This document shows, in pieces, positions 56,157 through 64,000 of a stretch of DNA of 64,000 nucleotides (positions within the stretch are counted from its first letter, which is position 1; the number at the start of each line of letters is the position of its first letter). The DNA lies in NCBI RefSeq assembly GCF_011058215.1, contig NZ_JAALFG010000001.1, positions 5,001-69,000 of the forward strand, read 5' to 3'. The position numbers and the translations under genes are program-made. Below the pieces are notes generated by a model. It was not told the DNA's origin. It ran no database searches and saw only the letters and a list, made by a program, of their open reading frames with translations. Origin of the DNA: Devosia aurantiaca (GTDB lineage: Bacteria; Pseudomonadota; Alphaproteobacteria; Rhizobiales; Devosiaceae).

Positions 56157-57002
56157 ATGGCCAAACCCCAGCTTCGCTTCGCCCCCAGCCCCAATGGATA
56201 TCTTCACCTCGGCCACGCGTTATCGGCGCTGGTGACCTGGGACGCGGCAAAAAAACTGGGCGGCACAGCGCATCTGCGCATCGAAGACATCGACCTCAAC
56301 CGCTGTAAACCCGAATTTACCGAGGCGATCATCGAGGATCTCCACTGGCTCGGCCTCGACTGGCCCGAGCCCATATTGATCCAGTCCGAACGCTTCGATC
56401 TTTATGCCGAAGCCGCCAATCGCCTGCGCGACATGGACCTGATTTATCCCTGCTTCTGCAGCCGGACCGAGATCGCCGAAGCCTCCACTGGTACCGATCC
56501 CGACGGCGCGCCGCTTTATCCCGGCACCTGCCGCCATCTCTCCAACGCCGAACGCATCGAGCGGCTTGAACGCGGCGATCCGGTGCAATTCCGGCTCGAT
56601 GTCGAAAAGGCAATGGATCGTGTCGGCATGCTGACCTTCACTGTGGTCGGCCCAACCGTGCTCGACCGGCCTCAGGTGCGCTATGCGCGACCCGAGCGAT
56701 GGGGCGATGTCGTGCTGCAGCGCAAGGACGTGCCGACGAGCTATCACCTCAGCGTCGTGGTGGATGACGCGGCGCAGGGCATCACGCATGTGACGCGCGG
56801 CCGCGATCTTGAGGCGGCGACCGACATCCACGTCCTGCTGCAGATGCTCCTGGGCTTGCAGTCGCCGATCTACTTCTTCCACCGGCTGCTGTTGGGCGAC
56901 GATGGCGGCAAGCTCAGCAAGTCGAAGGGCTCGCAAAGCTTAAGAGATTTGCGGAGGGAAGGGTGGACGGCTGAGGATGTGAGGCGGGCGGTTGGGTTTT
57001 AG
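56157..57002 (+). CDS. gluQ: Glutamyl-Q tRNA(Asp) synthetase GluQRS
   Basis: 281 residues. A truncated glutamyl-tRNA synthetase that attaches glutamate to queuosine in tRNA-Asp. HIGH-like motif GYLHLGHALSALV, zinc residues CFCSRTEI and YPGTCR, and the KMSKS-like GGKLSKSKGS. It lacks the anticodon-binding domain, which separates it from GltX. Start ATG at 56157. The queuosine precursor transporter at 30.4 kb supports this assignment. Confidence 0.93.
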   Translation: MAKPQLRFAPSPNGYLHLGHALSALVTWDAAKKLGGTAHLRIEDIDLNRCKPEFTEAIIEDLHWLGLDWPEPILIQSERFDLYAEAANRLRDMDLIYPCFCSRTEIAEASTGTDPDGAPLYPGTCRHLSNAERIERLERGDPVQFRLDVEKAMDRVGMLTFTVVGPTVLDRPQVRYARPERWGDVVLQRKDVPTSYHLSVVVDDAAQGITHVTRGRDLEAATDIHVLLQMLLGLQSPIYFFHRLLLGDDGGKLSKSKGSQSLRDLRREGWTAEDVRRAVGF

Positions 57003-57003
57003 C

Positions 57004-57105
57004 ACCCCCACCCAACCTCCCCCTTAAGAAGGGGGAGGAGTCCGGCTGGAGATCATGGCTCGATGCGGCTCCTCCCCCGACTTACGGGGAGGTTGGGGTG
57101 GGGGC
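57004..57105. repeat. Intergenic repeat, family C (copy 2)
   Basis: Starts ACCCCCACCCAACCTCCCCC, then AAGGGGGAGGAG, and closes with CTTACGGGGAGGTTGGGGTG. Homologous to 36380-36481, same orientation. Between gluQRS and the convergent epimerase gene. Confidence 0.78.
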
Positions 57106-57111
57106 TCTTGA

Positions 57112-58058
57112 TTAAGCCGCCTGCTTCGCACCCATCAACTCATCCACCGTCGCCTTCACCGCCACCTCATATTGCGTCGCAAAGCTGGGCCCCAGCAGCG
57201 CATCGAGCCTTTCATCCACAAGCTCCATCTCGTTGCTCCAGATGTAGCGCATCTCATGAAGGTCGCGCATGATCGCGTTGACGAGGCCGACAAGGCGGAT
57301 GCCCCACCAGGGGAAGGGCGTGACCTTGAGCTGGCGGCCAAGCGCAGACTGGGTGGCGGTCATGATCTCGCCATGGCTGATCCAGTGGCCGGCAAAATGG
57401 AAGTTTTCGAACCTGCCCAGTGCCTGCCGCTGCTCCGCCAGCGCCACGAATGCCCGGCCAAGGTCCGGCAAATAGGCCCAGGAATGGCGCTTGTCCAAGT
57501 CACCGAGGTGATGGATCTTGCCCTTGCCTTCACCCATCAGGATGGCCTGCTCGAACCACTCACCGCGCTGCCCGGGCCCGAAGAAATCGCCGGCACGCAG
57601 GATGATCGCCTGGTAATGGCCCGCTTCCGCACCCGCGCGGATCATGCGCTCGAGGTTTTCGCGAATGCGGCCACGCGCCTTTTCGCCGCTTTGTCGCAGG
57701 TCGGGGTCAGCTGACGGTCTGCAGCGCGATAATTGTAGATCGTGCCGGGAAACATCAGCGTCTTGCCGCTACCCTTGAGAGAATTGAGCACGACCTGAAG
57801 CTGTGCTTCGGCAGCGCCATTCCCCCACTTGTCATAGGGGAGATGGAGCGCATTGACGACGACGTCGGCCTCGGCGATCGCAGCCTTCACCACCGCGATG
57901 TCGTCGGCGTCACCCTTGACGAAGCGCGTATTCGGCACCGGCTTGCGGTTGATGCGGCCAAGCCCGGTGACGTCCCAGCCGGCATCGCGAAAGGCCCACA
58001 TCAGGGTGTTGCCGATATGGCCATTGCTGCCGAGGACCGTGACCTTACCCTTGCTCAT
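57112..58058 (-). CDS. NAD(P)-dependent epimerase/dehydratase-like protein (one frame break)
   Basis: About 315 residues after repair. Rossmann start KVTVLGSNGHIGNTLMWAF, TLMFPGTIYNY with the Tyr of the active-site region, and later YLPDLGRAFVALAE. An extended short-chain dehydrogenase; substrate unknown. The frame ends at AAFAKTSSA; adding one base in the G run at 57703-57706 gives LTPDLRQSGEKARGRIRENLERMI and joins the second half. Divergent from a LysR regulator 89 bp away, which probably controls it. Confidence 0.85.
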
Positions 58059-58147
58059 CTCAAAGCTCCTTTGTGTTGCTGGAGCCCAAGATGGGCGCTA
58101 CAAGAATGAATGGCGATTAGCCAGAAGCGTGGGTCGAGTATTCAATC

Positions 58148-59061
58148 GTGAATAGAGAACCGGACTGGGCACTGTGGCGCAGCTTTGCTGCCGTGATCTC
58201 GGAAGGCTCGCTTTCGGCCGCCGCGCGACATCTCAGCATGAGCCAACCGACAATCGGCCGGCACATCGAAACGCTGGAAGCAAATCTCGGCATTCCGCTT
58301 TTTGAGCGAACACTGACGGGCCTCAAACCCAACGAAACGGCGCTTCGCCTATATGAGCCGGTGCAACGCGCGCAAAACTCGCTGGCCGAGGCCGCAATCC
58401 TTGCCGAAGGCGCGCAGGACGATACCGGCGGCACAGTACGCATCACCGCAAGCTTTATGATCTCCAACTATGTGCTGCCAAAAATCCTGGGCGCCATCCG
58501 CAAAGCCCATCCGCGCATCGGCATCGAGGTCGTGCCCTCCGATTCTGCCGAAAACCTCCTGATGCGGGAGGCCGACATCGCCGTGCGCATGTTCCGGCCA
58601 ACGCAGCTGGAACTGGTCACGCGCCACCTGGGCGACATCCCCTCGTGCCCGTCGCGCATGAAGATTATCTCGCCCGCCGCGGCATGCCCAAGGAAATCGC
58701 CGACCTCTGGGAACATGACCTCCTCGGCTTTGATCGATCCGACGCCATCATCCTTCATGCCCGCAAGCTCGGCTTCGAGCTCAAGCGGGAGAACTTCGTC
58801 ATCCGCACCGATGACCAGGCCCATTTGTGGGAGCTGATCCGCGCCGGGCTCGGTGTCGGCTTCGGGCAGGAGACGCTGGCACGGCAGACCCCGGGGCTGG
58901 TGGTGATCCCCATCGATCTCCACATCCCGCCCATGCCGATCTGGCTCACCACACACAGGGAATTGTTCACCTCGCATCGAATTCGTGCCATCTATGACGC
59001 AGTGGCGAGCGGCCTCCTTGCCTATATTAATGGGACATCTGCTCCTCTCTCCAACCCTTAG
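58148..59061 (+). CDS. LysR family transcriptional regulator (one frame break)
   Basis: About 304 residues after repair. N-terminal winged helix (WRSFAAVISEGSLSAAARHLSMSQPTIGRHIETLEANLG) and a C-terminal effector domain (VRITASFMISNYVLPKIL). The frame breaks at a C run at 58639-58642; one more base gives GDIPLVPVAHEDYLARRGMPKEIADLW. Start is GTG at 58148 without a clear ribosome binding site. Divergent from the epimerase gene, its likely target. Confidence 0.88.
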
Positions 59062-59067
59062 GCAAAG

Positions 59068-59268
59068 ATGGAAACGCTCCTCAATATCGCCATTGCGCTC
59101 GCGCTGCTGTTCGTCGTCATCGTTCTTGGCATGGGCCTCTGGAACATGCTCAAGGGCGGTCCCGGCAATACCAGCCAGCGCCTGATGCGCCTGCGCGTCA
59201 TCGGCCAGGCCGTTGCCCTCGTGCTGCTGCTCGGCGCCCTGTTCTTCTTTGGCGGCCGCGGCGGCTAA
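59068..59268 (+). CDS. Twin transmembrane protein
   Basis: 66 residues with two membrane helices (LLNIAIALALLFVVIVLGMGLWNML and VIGQAVALVLLLGALFFFGG) around a short KGGPGNTSQRLMRLR loop. I recognise it as the small twin-transmembrane protein that precedes the PduO-type adenosyltransferase in Hyphomicrobiales. Eleven bases separate it from that gene, so they are likely cotranscribed. Function unknown. Confidence 0.82.
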   Translation: METLLNIAIALALLFVVIVLGMGLWNMLKGGPGNTSQRLMRLRVIGQAVALVLLLGALFFFGGRGG

Positions 59269-59279
59269 GAGCGCTTTTC

Positions 59280-59870
59280 ATGGTCAAGCTCAACGTCATC
59301 TATACCAAGACCGGCGATGACGGCACGACGGGCCTGGTGCGCGGTCCACGGCGGCTGAAGCACGACCTGCGCATTGAAGCCTATGGCACCGTGGACGAAG
59401 CCAATGCCACGCTTGGCCAGGCACGGCTCCATGCCAGCGCCCCAATCGACGCCGTTCTGGCCCGCATACAGAACGACCTCTTCGACATTGGCTCCGACCT
59501 TGCAACACCCGGCGCCGACGATCCTGCCGCCCCATATCCCAGCCTTCGCGTCCGTCCCGTGCAGACGACATGGCTCGAGACCACGATCGACCGCTTCAAT
59601 GCCGATCTTGCGCCCCTCACCAGCTTCGTTTTGCCTGGCGGTTCGGCGCTTGCCGCAAGCCTTCACATTGCCCGCACCGTGACCCGACGCGCCGAGCGGC
59701 TGGTCTCCGCGCTTGTCGAAGCCGAACCCGACACAAATCATGAAACGCTGAAATACCTCAACCGCCTTTCGGACCTGCTGTTCGTTCTGTCGCGGGTTGC
59801 CAACAACAATGGCGCTGCAGATGTCTTGTGGGTGCCGGGCAATTATGGTGACGTGGACAAGAAGGGCTGA
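59280..59870 (+). CDS. Cob(I)alamin adenosyltransferase, PduO type
   Basis: 196 residues. Transfers adenosyl from ATP to cobalt in corrinoids. N-terminal YTKTGDDGTTGL nucleotide-binding motif, RIEAYGTVDEANATLG, and the C-terminal YLNRLSDLLFVLSRVANN. Complements CobS/CobT at 32-35 kb, which insert cobalt, so the cell probably makes or salvages adenosylcobalamin. The nearby twin-transmembrane gene shares its transcript. Confidence 0.94.
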   Translation: MVKLNVIYTKTGDDGTTGLVRGPRRLKHDLRIEAYGTVDEANATLGQARLHASAPIDAVLARIQNDLFDIGSDLATPGADDPAAPYPSLRVRPVQTTWLETTIDRFNADLAPLTSFVLPGGSALAASLHIARTVTRRAERLVSALVEAEPDTNHETLKYLNRLSDLLFVLSRVANNNGAADVLWVPGNYGDVDKKG

Positions 59871-59896
59871 GCTTCCTTCCCCTGAAGGAGTTTGCC

Positions 59897-60580
59897 CTGT
59901 TTCTGCCCCTCCACGACAGCAACCCGATCCGCCACGTGCGCCTGCCCTTCGTCAATTACGGGCTGATTGCGCTGACGGTTCTGATCTTCCTTGTCCAGTC
60001 GACGCTGCCGCCCGCCGCCTTTGAGGCAGCGGCGATTAACTTCGGCATGATCCCGATCGTCGTGCGCGACCTTTATCCCCAGCCGGTGCCGTGGCTGCCG
60101 GATTGGGCCAACCTCGTCACCTACGCCTTCTTGCATGCCGACTGGCTGCACCTCCTCACCAATATGCTGTTTCTCTGGGTCTTCGGCGACAATATCGAGG
60201 ACGCGCTCGGCCACGCCAAATACCTCTTTTTCTACATCGCCTGCGCTGTGCTGGCCGCGCTCGCGCATCTTCTCTTCAACATCAACGGCAATGGTCCGCT
60301 GATCGGTGCCTCGGGTGCCGTTGCCGGCATCATGGGCGCCTATGTGCTGCTTTATCCCCATGCCCGCGTCTTCGTTCTTGCGCGCATTGTCTGGCTGATC
60401 CCGCTGCCGGTTCCTGCCTTCTGGATGCTGGGCTTCTGGATCGCCAGCCAGTTTTTCTATGTTCTGGTCGGCTCCAATGAACCCGTGGCCTGGTGGGCCC
60501 ATATCGGCGGCTTTGCGGCAGGCGTGGTGCTGGCGCCGTTGCTGCGGCGTAAAGGCGTCGTTCTCTGGGGCGGGCGCTGA
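59897..60580 (+). CDS. Rhomboid family intramembrane serine protease
   Basis: 227 residues. Six or so membrane helices; catalytic Ser139 in IGASGAVAGIMGAY and His202 in WAHIGGFAAG. The start is placed at CTG 59897: AAGGAG lies six bases before it and the residues FLPLHDSNPIRHVRLPFVNY match the family N-terminus, while no ATG, GTG or TTG occurs in frame until GTG 59936, which would cut off that conserved start. Cleaves substrates inside the membrane; targets unknown. Follows the adenosyltransferase gene by 26 bp. Confidence 0.85.
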   Translation: MFLPLHDSNPIRHVRLPFVNYGLIALTVLIFLVQSTLPPAAFEAAAINFGMIPIVVRDLYPQPVPWLPDWANLVTYAFLHADWLHLLTNMLFLWVFGDNIEDALGHAKYLFFYIACAVLAALAHLLFNINGNGPLIGASGAVAGIMGAYVLLYPHARVFVLARIVWLIPLPVPAFWMLGFWIASQFFYVLVGSNEPVAWWAHIGGFAAGVVLAPLLRRKGVVLWGGR

Positions 60581-60614
60581 CGAGATCTTAACGCCGGCGG
60601 CATAGGGTCAGGCG

Positions 60615-60797
60615 ATGAACACCGACCTCGCCAGCAATCTCCTGACCGCCCGCGCTGCCCAGACGCAGCAATCGGTCCAGATTGCCGTCGCCAAAAAGAG
60701 CCACGAGATGGAGATGAACCTCATCACCATGCTGATGGGCTCCACCCCCAGCGCCCCGCCACCGGGCCAGGGCCTCAAGGTCGACAAGCAGGCTTAG
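60615..60797 (+). CDS. Putative motility protein, YjfB-like
   Basis: 60 residues. The helical N-terminal two thirds (ASNLLTARAAQTQQSVQIAVAKKSHEMEMNLITMLMGS) fits YjfB-like putative motility proteins; the tail is Pro-rich. No signal peptide. Isolated from flagellar genes here. AGGGTCAGG precedes the ATG. The match is by pattern only and the name is provisional. Confidence 0.6.
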   Translation: MNTDLASNLLTARAAQTQQSVQIAVAKKSHEMEMNLITMLMGSTPSAPPPGQGLKVDKQA

Positions 60798-60813
60798 TTC
60801 CAATCACTGGATG

Positions 60814-60912
60814 AGACCTCATGGTGAGGAGCGAAGCGTCTCGAACCACGAGGTCGGGTACACTGATCCTGCCACGACCTCGCCCTTCGACAGGCTCAGG
60901 ATGAGGTCTACT
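60814..60912. repeat. Intergenic repeat, family A (copy 5, long form)
   Basis: Starts GACCTCATGGTGAGGAGCG, then TCTCGAACCACGAGGTCGGG, GACCTCGCCCTTCGACAGG and ends CAGGATGAGGTCTA. Its left 45 bp are nearly identical to copy 3 at 30181. Between the YjfB-like and thioredoxin-like genes. Confidence 0.82.
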
Positions 60913-60927
60913 GGCGGGTCGCGCTTC

Positions 60928-61589
60928 TTACCCCCGCAAGCCCATCAACGCCTTGACCACAGCCTCCCCATCCGGGCTGTGCCACTCCGCCGGTCCCTGC
61001 AATATACTGCCAGCTCGCATCCATCGGCATCGAGCAGCAATGTCGCCGGAAGGCCCACCGCCACCGCTTCGCGCTTCAGCCGGTCGAAGGCGGCAAAAGT
61101 GTTGTCGGCATAAAGCGGCAGGTTTTGGAATTCACCCTCGGCCAGAAACTCCTGCGCCTTGGCAAGACCGCCCTCACCGATATCGAGATTGATCGGCAGC
61201 ACTTCGAACTTGTCCGAATTATACTGCGTCGCGATGGCATCGAGCGCCGGCATTTCCTCCCGGCACGGGACGCACCAGCTGGCCCAGAAATTGACCAGCA
61301 GCGCCTTGCCCTTGAAATCGGCGATGGTCTTGTCCGCCCCCGAGGCATCCTTGAACGCCATGTCCTGGTAGCCGCGGCCGGTGCCTGTGCCCATCAGCGC
61401 CGCAAGTTCACCCGTGGCGGCCGCATCGATCACCTGCGCGGCAGGACCCTGTGCCGGACAAGACATGGCCTGGGCGGCATTGCCCAGATAAATCCACGAA
61501 GCTATAGCTAGCGCCAAGACCGCACCTGCCAGCGTCACCGGCAGCATCCAGCGTTTGCGACCGGTTTGGGCTACGCTGGAATTCGACAT
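60928..61589 (-). CDS. TlpA-like thiol-disulfide oxidoreductase (frame break near the end)
   Basis: About 220 residues after repair. One N-terminal membrane anchor ([21 protein letters not shown]) and a thioredoxin domain facing the periplasm, with active site WASWCVPC and cis-Pro in [10 protein letters not shown]. Probably reduces disulfides during cytochrome c maturation, as TlpA does. After ADGCELAV the frame slips; one base added near 61001-61002 gives a family-like [24 protein letters not shown] and a stop at 60930-60928. CGGAG precedes the start. Divergent from argH with 25 bp between starts. Confidence 0.87.
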
Positions 61590-61614
61590 GGGCAACTCCG
61601 AAAAAGGCATAAAG

Positions 61615-63063
61615 ATGAGCAACAAGATGTGGGGCGGCCGGTTCGCTTCCGGACCCGACGCCATCATGGAAGAAATCAACGCCTCGATCGGTTTCGACCA
61701 GCGCCTCTATCTCCAGGATATTGCCGGATCGAAGGCCCATGCGACAATGCTCGAAGCCACGGGCATTTTGACGCGAGACGATCGCGACGCCATTTTGCAA
61801 GGGTTAGACGAGGTGCTCGGCGAAATCGAGGGTGGCAGCTTCACCTTTTCGCGGGCGCTCGAAGACATCCATATGAATGTCGAATCGCGCCTGCGCGAAA
61901 AGATCGGCGATGCCGCCGGGCGCCTCCACACGGCGCGCTCGCGCAATGATCAGGTCGCGACCGATTTCCGCCTCTATGTGCGCGACTATATCGATACGCT
62001 GGTCGGCCAGATCCGCGCCCTGCAGCTCGGCCTCGTGGCCCGGGCCGAAGAAGAAGCTGAAACCATCCTGCCCGGCTTTACCCACCTCCAGAACGCCCAG
62101 CCGGTGACCTTCGGTCATCACCTGCTGGCCTACGTCGAAATGCTCGGCCGCGATGCCGGCCGGCTCGAAGATGCGCGCAAGCGCCTCAACGAAAATCCGC
62201 TCGGCTCGGCCGCCCTGGCCGGCACGCCCTACCCCATCGATCGCCATGCGACAGCGCAAGCGCTCGGCTTTGACCGGCCGACCGCCAACTCGCTCGACGC
62301 CGTATCGGATCGCGATTTCATTCTCGAAACCCTCGCCGCCGCCTCGATCTGCGCCATGCATCTCTCCCGCTTTGCCGAGGAGATGGTGATCTGGTCGAGC
62401 GCCCAGTTCGGCTTCATCCGGCTTTCGGACAAGTTCACCACCGGCTCCTCGATCATGCCGCAAAAGCGCAATCCGGACGCGGCCGAACTGGTGCGCGCCA
62501 AGATCGGCCGCATCTTGGGCGCGCTCAATTCCTTGCTCGTCGTCATGAAGGGCCTGCCGCTCGCCTATTCCAAGGACATGCAGGAAGACAAGGAAGTCGC
62601 CTTCGACGCGCTCGATGCGCTTTCGCTGTCGCTGGCCGCGATGACCGGCATGGTCGGTGACATGCAGCCCAATCGCGACCGCATGCGCGCTTCTGCCTCG
62701 GCTGGCTTTTCGACGGCCACCGACGTCGCCGATTGGCTGGTGCGCGAGCTCAACATTCCCTTCCGCGACGCCCACCACATCACCGGGCAGATCGTGGCAT
62801 TGGCCGAAGGCAAGAACTGCGGCCTTGAAGGCCTCACCATCGAGGATTTCAAGCAAGTCGACGAGCGCATCGATTCCCGCATCCACAAGGTGCTGACCGT
62901 GGAAGCCTCGGTCGCCGCCCGCAAATCATATGGCGGCACGGCGCCCGCCAATGTTCTCGAACAAGCCGCGCGCTGGAAGTCACAGCTGACCGGGCAAACC
63001 CACGAGCCCAAGCCGTTGGCTAAGCGCAAGCATGGCGGCCATGGCGATGGCGGGGTTGATTGA
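61615..63063 (+). CDS. argH: Argininosuccinate lyase
   Basis: 482 residues. Last step of arginine synthesis, releasing arginine and fumarate. Fumarase/aspartase signature [20 protein letters not shown], with [16 protein letters not shown] and [25 protein letters not shown]. Start at 61615 ([15 protein letters not shown]) is typical. The C-terminus carries about 20 extra residues ([24 protein letters not shown]) beyond the usual end. Between the TlpA-like gene and ChaC, upstream of lysA. Confidence 0.96.
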   Translation: MSNKMWGGRFASGPDAIMEEINASIGFDQRLYLQDIAGSKAHATMLEATGILTRDDRDAILQGLDEVLGEIEGGSFTFSRALEDIHMNVESRLREKIGDAAGRLHTARSRNDQVATDFRLYVRDYIDTLVGQIRALQLGLVARAEEEAETILPGFTHLQNAQPVTFGHHLLAYVEMLGRDAGRLEDARKRLNENPLGSAALAGTPYPIDRHATAQALGFDRPTANSLDAVSDRDFILETLAAASICAMHLSRFAEEMVIWSSAQFGFIRLSDKFTTGSSIMPQKRNPDAAELVRAKIGRILGALNSLLVVMKGLPLAYSKDMQEDKEVAFDALDALSLSLAAMTGMVGDMQPNRDRMRASASAGFSTATDVADWLVRELNIPFRDAHHITGQIVALAEGKNCGLEGLTIEDFKQVDERIDSRIHKVLTVEASVAARKSYGGTAPANVLEQAARWKSQLTGQTHEPKPLAKRKHGGHGDGGVD

Positions 63064-63114
63064 TCCGAGCATCGTTTTAGTCTGATCCGATCTTTGGACT
63101 GATTTGGATCGCCA

Positions 63115-63837
63115 ATGCCCCGGAAACCGCGACAGATGCGCCTTACCGCCCGTCACGTCGCCTATGTGCAGCCGCCAGAGACCACCGAGGACATGCCGGC
63201 GCCGCCCGAGGGATACCATGCGGCGACCGTTGACGATCATCGCGCGACCATTGCGCGGCTCATGGCTCAGATCGACGATCCCGGCGAGATCTGGGTCTTT
63301 GCTTATGGCTCACTGATCTGGAAGCCGGCCTGCGACTTCGTCGAGATGCGCACCGGCGTGGTCCGCGGCTGGCACCGGGCCTTCTGCCTCGGCTGGAACA
63401 ATCGCTGGCGCGGCAGCGACGAAAATCCGGGCCTCATGCTGGCGCTCGACCGTGGCGGGGCTTGCAAGGGCGTCGCCTATCGCCTGCCGGCAGATCGCGT
63501 CGAAGAGTGCTTGATTCAGCTTTTCGAGCGCGAAATGGCCTGGCTGCCTTCGGCCTTTCCGCCGCGCTGGGTCACCGTGCAAAGCGGCGATCATCGAATC
63601 AAGGCGCTGACCTTCTGCATCGATCGCCAATCCGGCCGCTATGTTTCCGGCCTCAGCGAAGCCGAAGTCGCAGATGTCCTCGCCAAGGCCACAGGCAGCC
63701 GCGGCTCCATGGCCGAATATTTGCACCAGACCGTCGACCACCTCGAACAGATGGGCATCCACGATCCGCATCTCTGGCGCCTGCAACACCTCGTCGCCGA
63801 CCGCATCGAAACCGCGTTCGAGCCGAAGCAAGTCTAG
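63115..63837 (+). CDS. chaC: Gamma-glutamylcyclotransferase, ChaC type
   Basis: 240 residues. Degrades glutathione to 5-oxoproline and cysteinylglycine. Glycine-rich motif WVFAYGSLIWKPACDF, the conserved GWHRAFCLGWNNRWRG, and a catalytic Glu probably in LFEREMAWLPSAF. The N-terminal 55 residues are an extension with no motif. Between argH and lysA, where I would expect the small lipoprotein gene lptM in this group. Confidence 0.9.
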   Translation: MPRKPRQMRLTARHVAYVQPPETTEDMPAPPEGYHAATVDDHRATIARLMAQIDDPGEIWVFAYGSLIWKPACDFVEMRTGVVRGWHRAFCLGWNNRWRGSDENPGLMLALDRGGACKGVAYRLPADRVEECLIQLFEREMAWLPSAFPPRWVTVQSGDHRIKALTFCIDRQSGRYVSGLSEAEVADVLAKATGSRGSMAEYLHQTVDHLEQMGIHDPHLWRLQHLVADRIETAFEPKQV

Positions 63838-63894
63838 CTTTCGTTTTCGAAGGCACTGCTTTAGGAAGTGCCCGAAACCTGCGGGGCGCGCATC

Positions 63895-64000
63895 ATGGTC
63901 CACCACTTCAATCACCGCGACGGCGTGCTTTATGCCGAGGACGTCGACATCAACGCTCTGGCAGCAGAGGTCGGCACGCCTTTTTACGTCTATTCCAGCG
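63895..64000 (+). CDS. lysA: Diaminopimelate decarboxylase LysA (start only; runs out of the window)
   Basis: First 35 codons: VHHFNHRDGVLYAEDVDINALA then VGTPFYVYSS, the typical alphaproteobacterial LysA N-terminus (the GTPFYVYS motif of PLP fold III decarboxylases). Makes lysine from diaminopimelate; the aspartokinase at 10-11 kb opens that pathway. The window ends inside the gene. A short distance after chaC, likely its own transcript. Confidence 0.85.
   Translation, partial: MVHHFNHRDGVLYAEDVDINALAAEVGTPFYVYSS

Overview
The window looks like a housekeeping stretch of a chromosome from a GC-rich alphaproteobacterium of the order Hyphomicrobiales (Rhizobiales), and my best guess is a Devosia-type genome. 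This rests on gene content and order recalled from that group: prmC-prfA-ptsP-lysC with ubiG nearby; comF-grxC-nit2-DUF1178; cobT-cobS-J-domain-bolA; aroB-aroK-small membrane protein-xerD; secA-ppiC-argJ-GNAT-mutT; tlpA-like gene and argH, then lysA. DUF4167, CarD, 7Fe ferredoxin, GluQRS and PduO-type adenosyltransferase are also typical. No phage, plasmid, insertion sequence, CRISPR, tRNA or rRNA was found.

Layout. 1-5.4 kb: M23 peptidase end, a VOC/DUF6157 pair, clpB and the DUF4167 gene. 5.7-13.5 kb: release factor modification (prmC), RF1 (prfA), nitrogen PTS enzyme I (ptsP), aspartokinase (lysC), then a reductase-like gene divergent from an HxlR regulator that overlaps ubiG. 13.5-17.6 kb: a secreted Gly/Asn-rich protein, an orphan small gene, ilvD. 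17.6-24.8 kb: aldo/keto reductase, DUF1178-nit2-grxC-comF block, methyltransferase, lone response regulator, carD, fdxA. 24.4-31 kb: S4 protein and SUV3-like helicase, a 1-kb gene-poor stretch, DUF3108, rpmB, queuosine precursor transporter. 31-36.3 kb: phytase-like esterase, cobT, cobS, J-domain protein, bolA. 36.5-42.4 kb: aroB, aroK, xerD, accA, L,D-transpeptidase. 42.4-50.4 kb: secA, ppiC, a TetR-controlled small membrane gene, argJ, GNAT, mutT, Flp pilin. 50.4-64 kb: M48 protease, nuclease, DUF72, dsbB, HNH, esterase, AlkA, gluQRS, epimerase, LysR, cobalamin adenosyltransferase, rhomboid, thioredoxin-like gene, argH, ChaC and the start of lysA.

The strongest non-gene signal is technical. 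Fourteen genes, several of them normally essential (prfA, lysC, aroB) or highly conserved (clpB), carry 18 frame breaks. Every one is repaired by adding a single base, nearly always in a run of G/C or A/T. This is the signature of uncorrected sequencing deletions, not of gene decay, and those genes are annotated here as one CDS each.

Biological signals that remain are two tandem TetR-type palindromes in a divergent promoter (47.37-47.42 kb), two probable CTG start codons (prmC, rhomboid), four families of intergenic palindromic repeats, a perfect inverted repeat upstream of ilvD, and a few accessory genes placed inside otherwise conserved blocks. I see no convincing previously undescribed multi-gene system.
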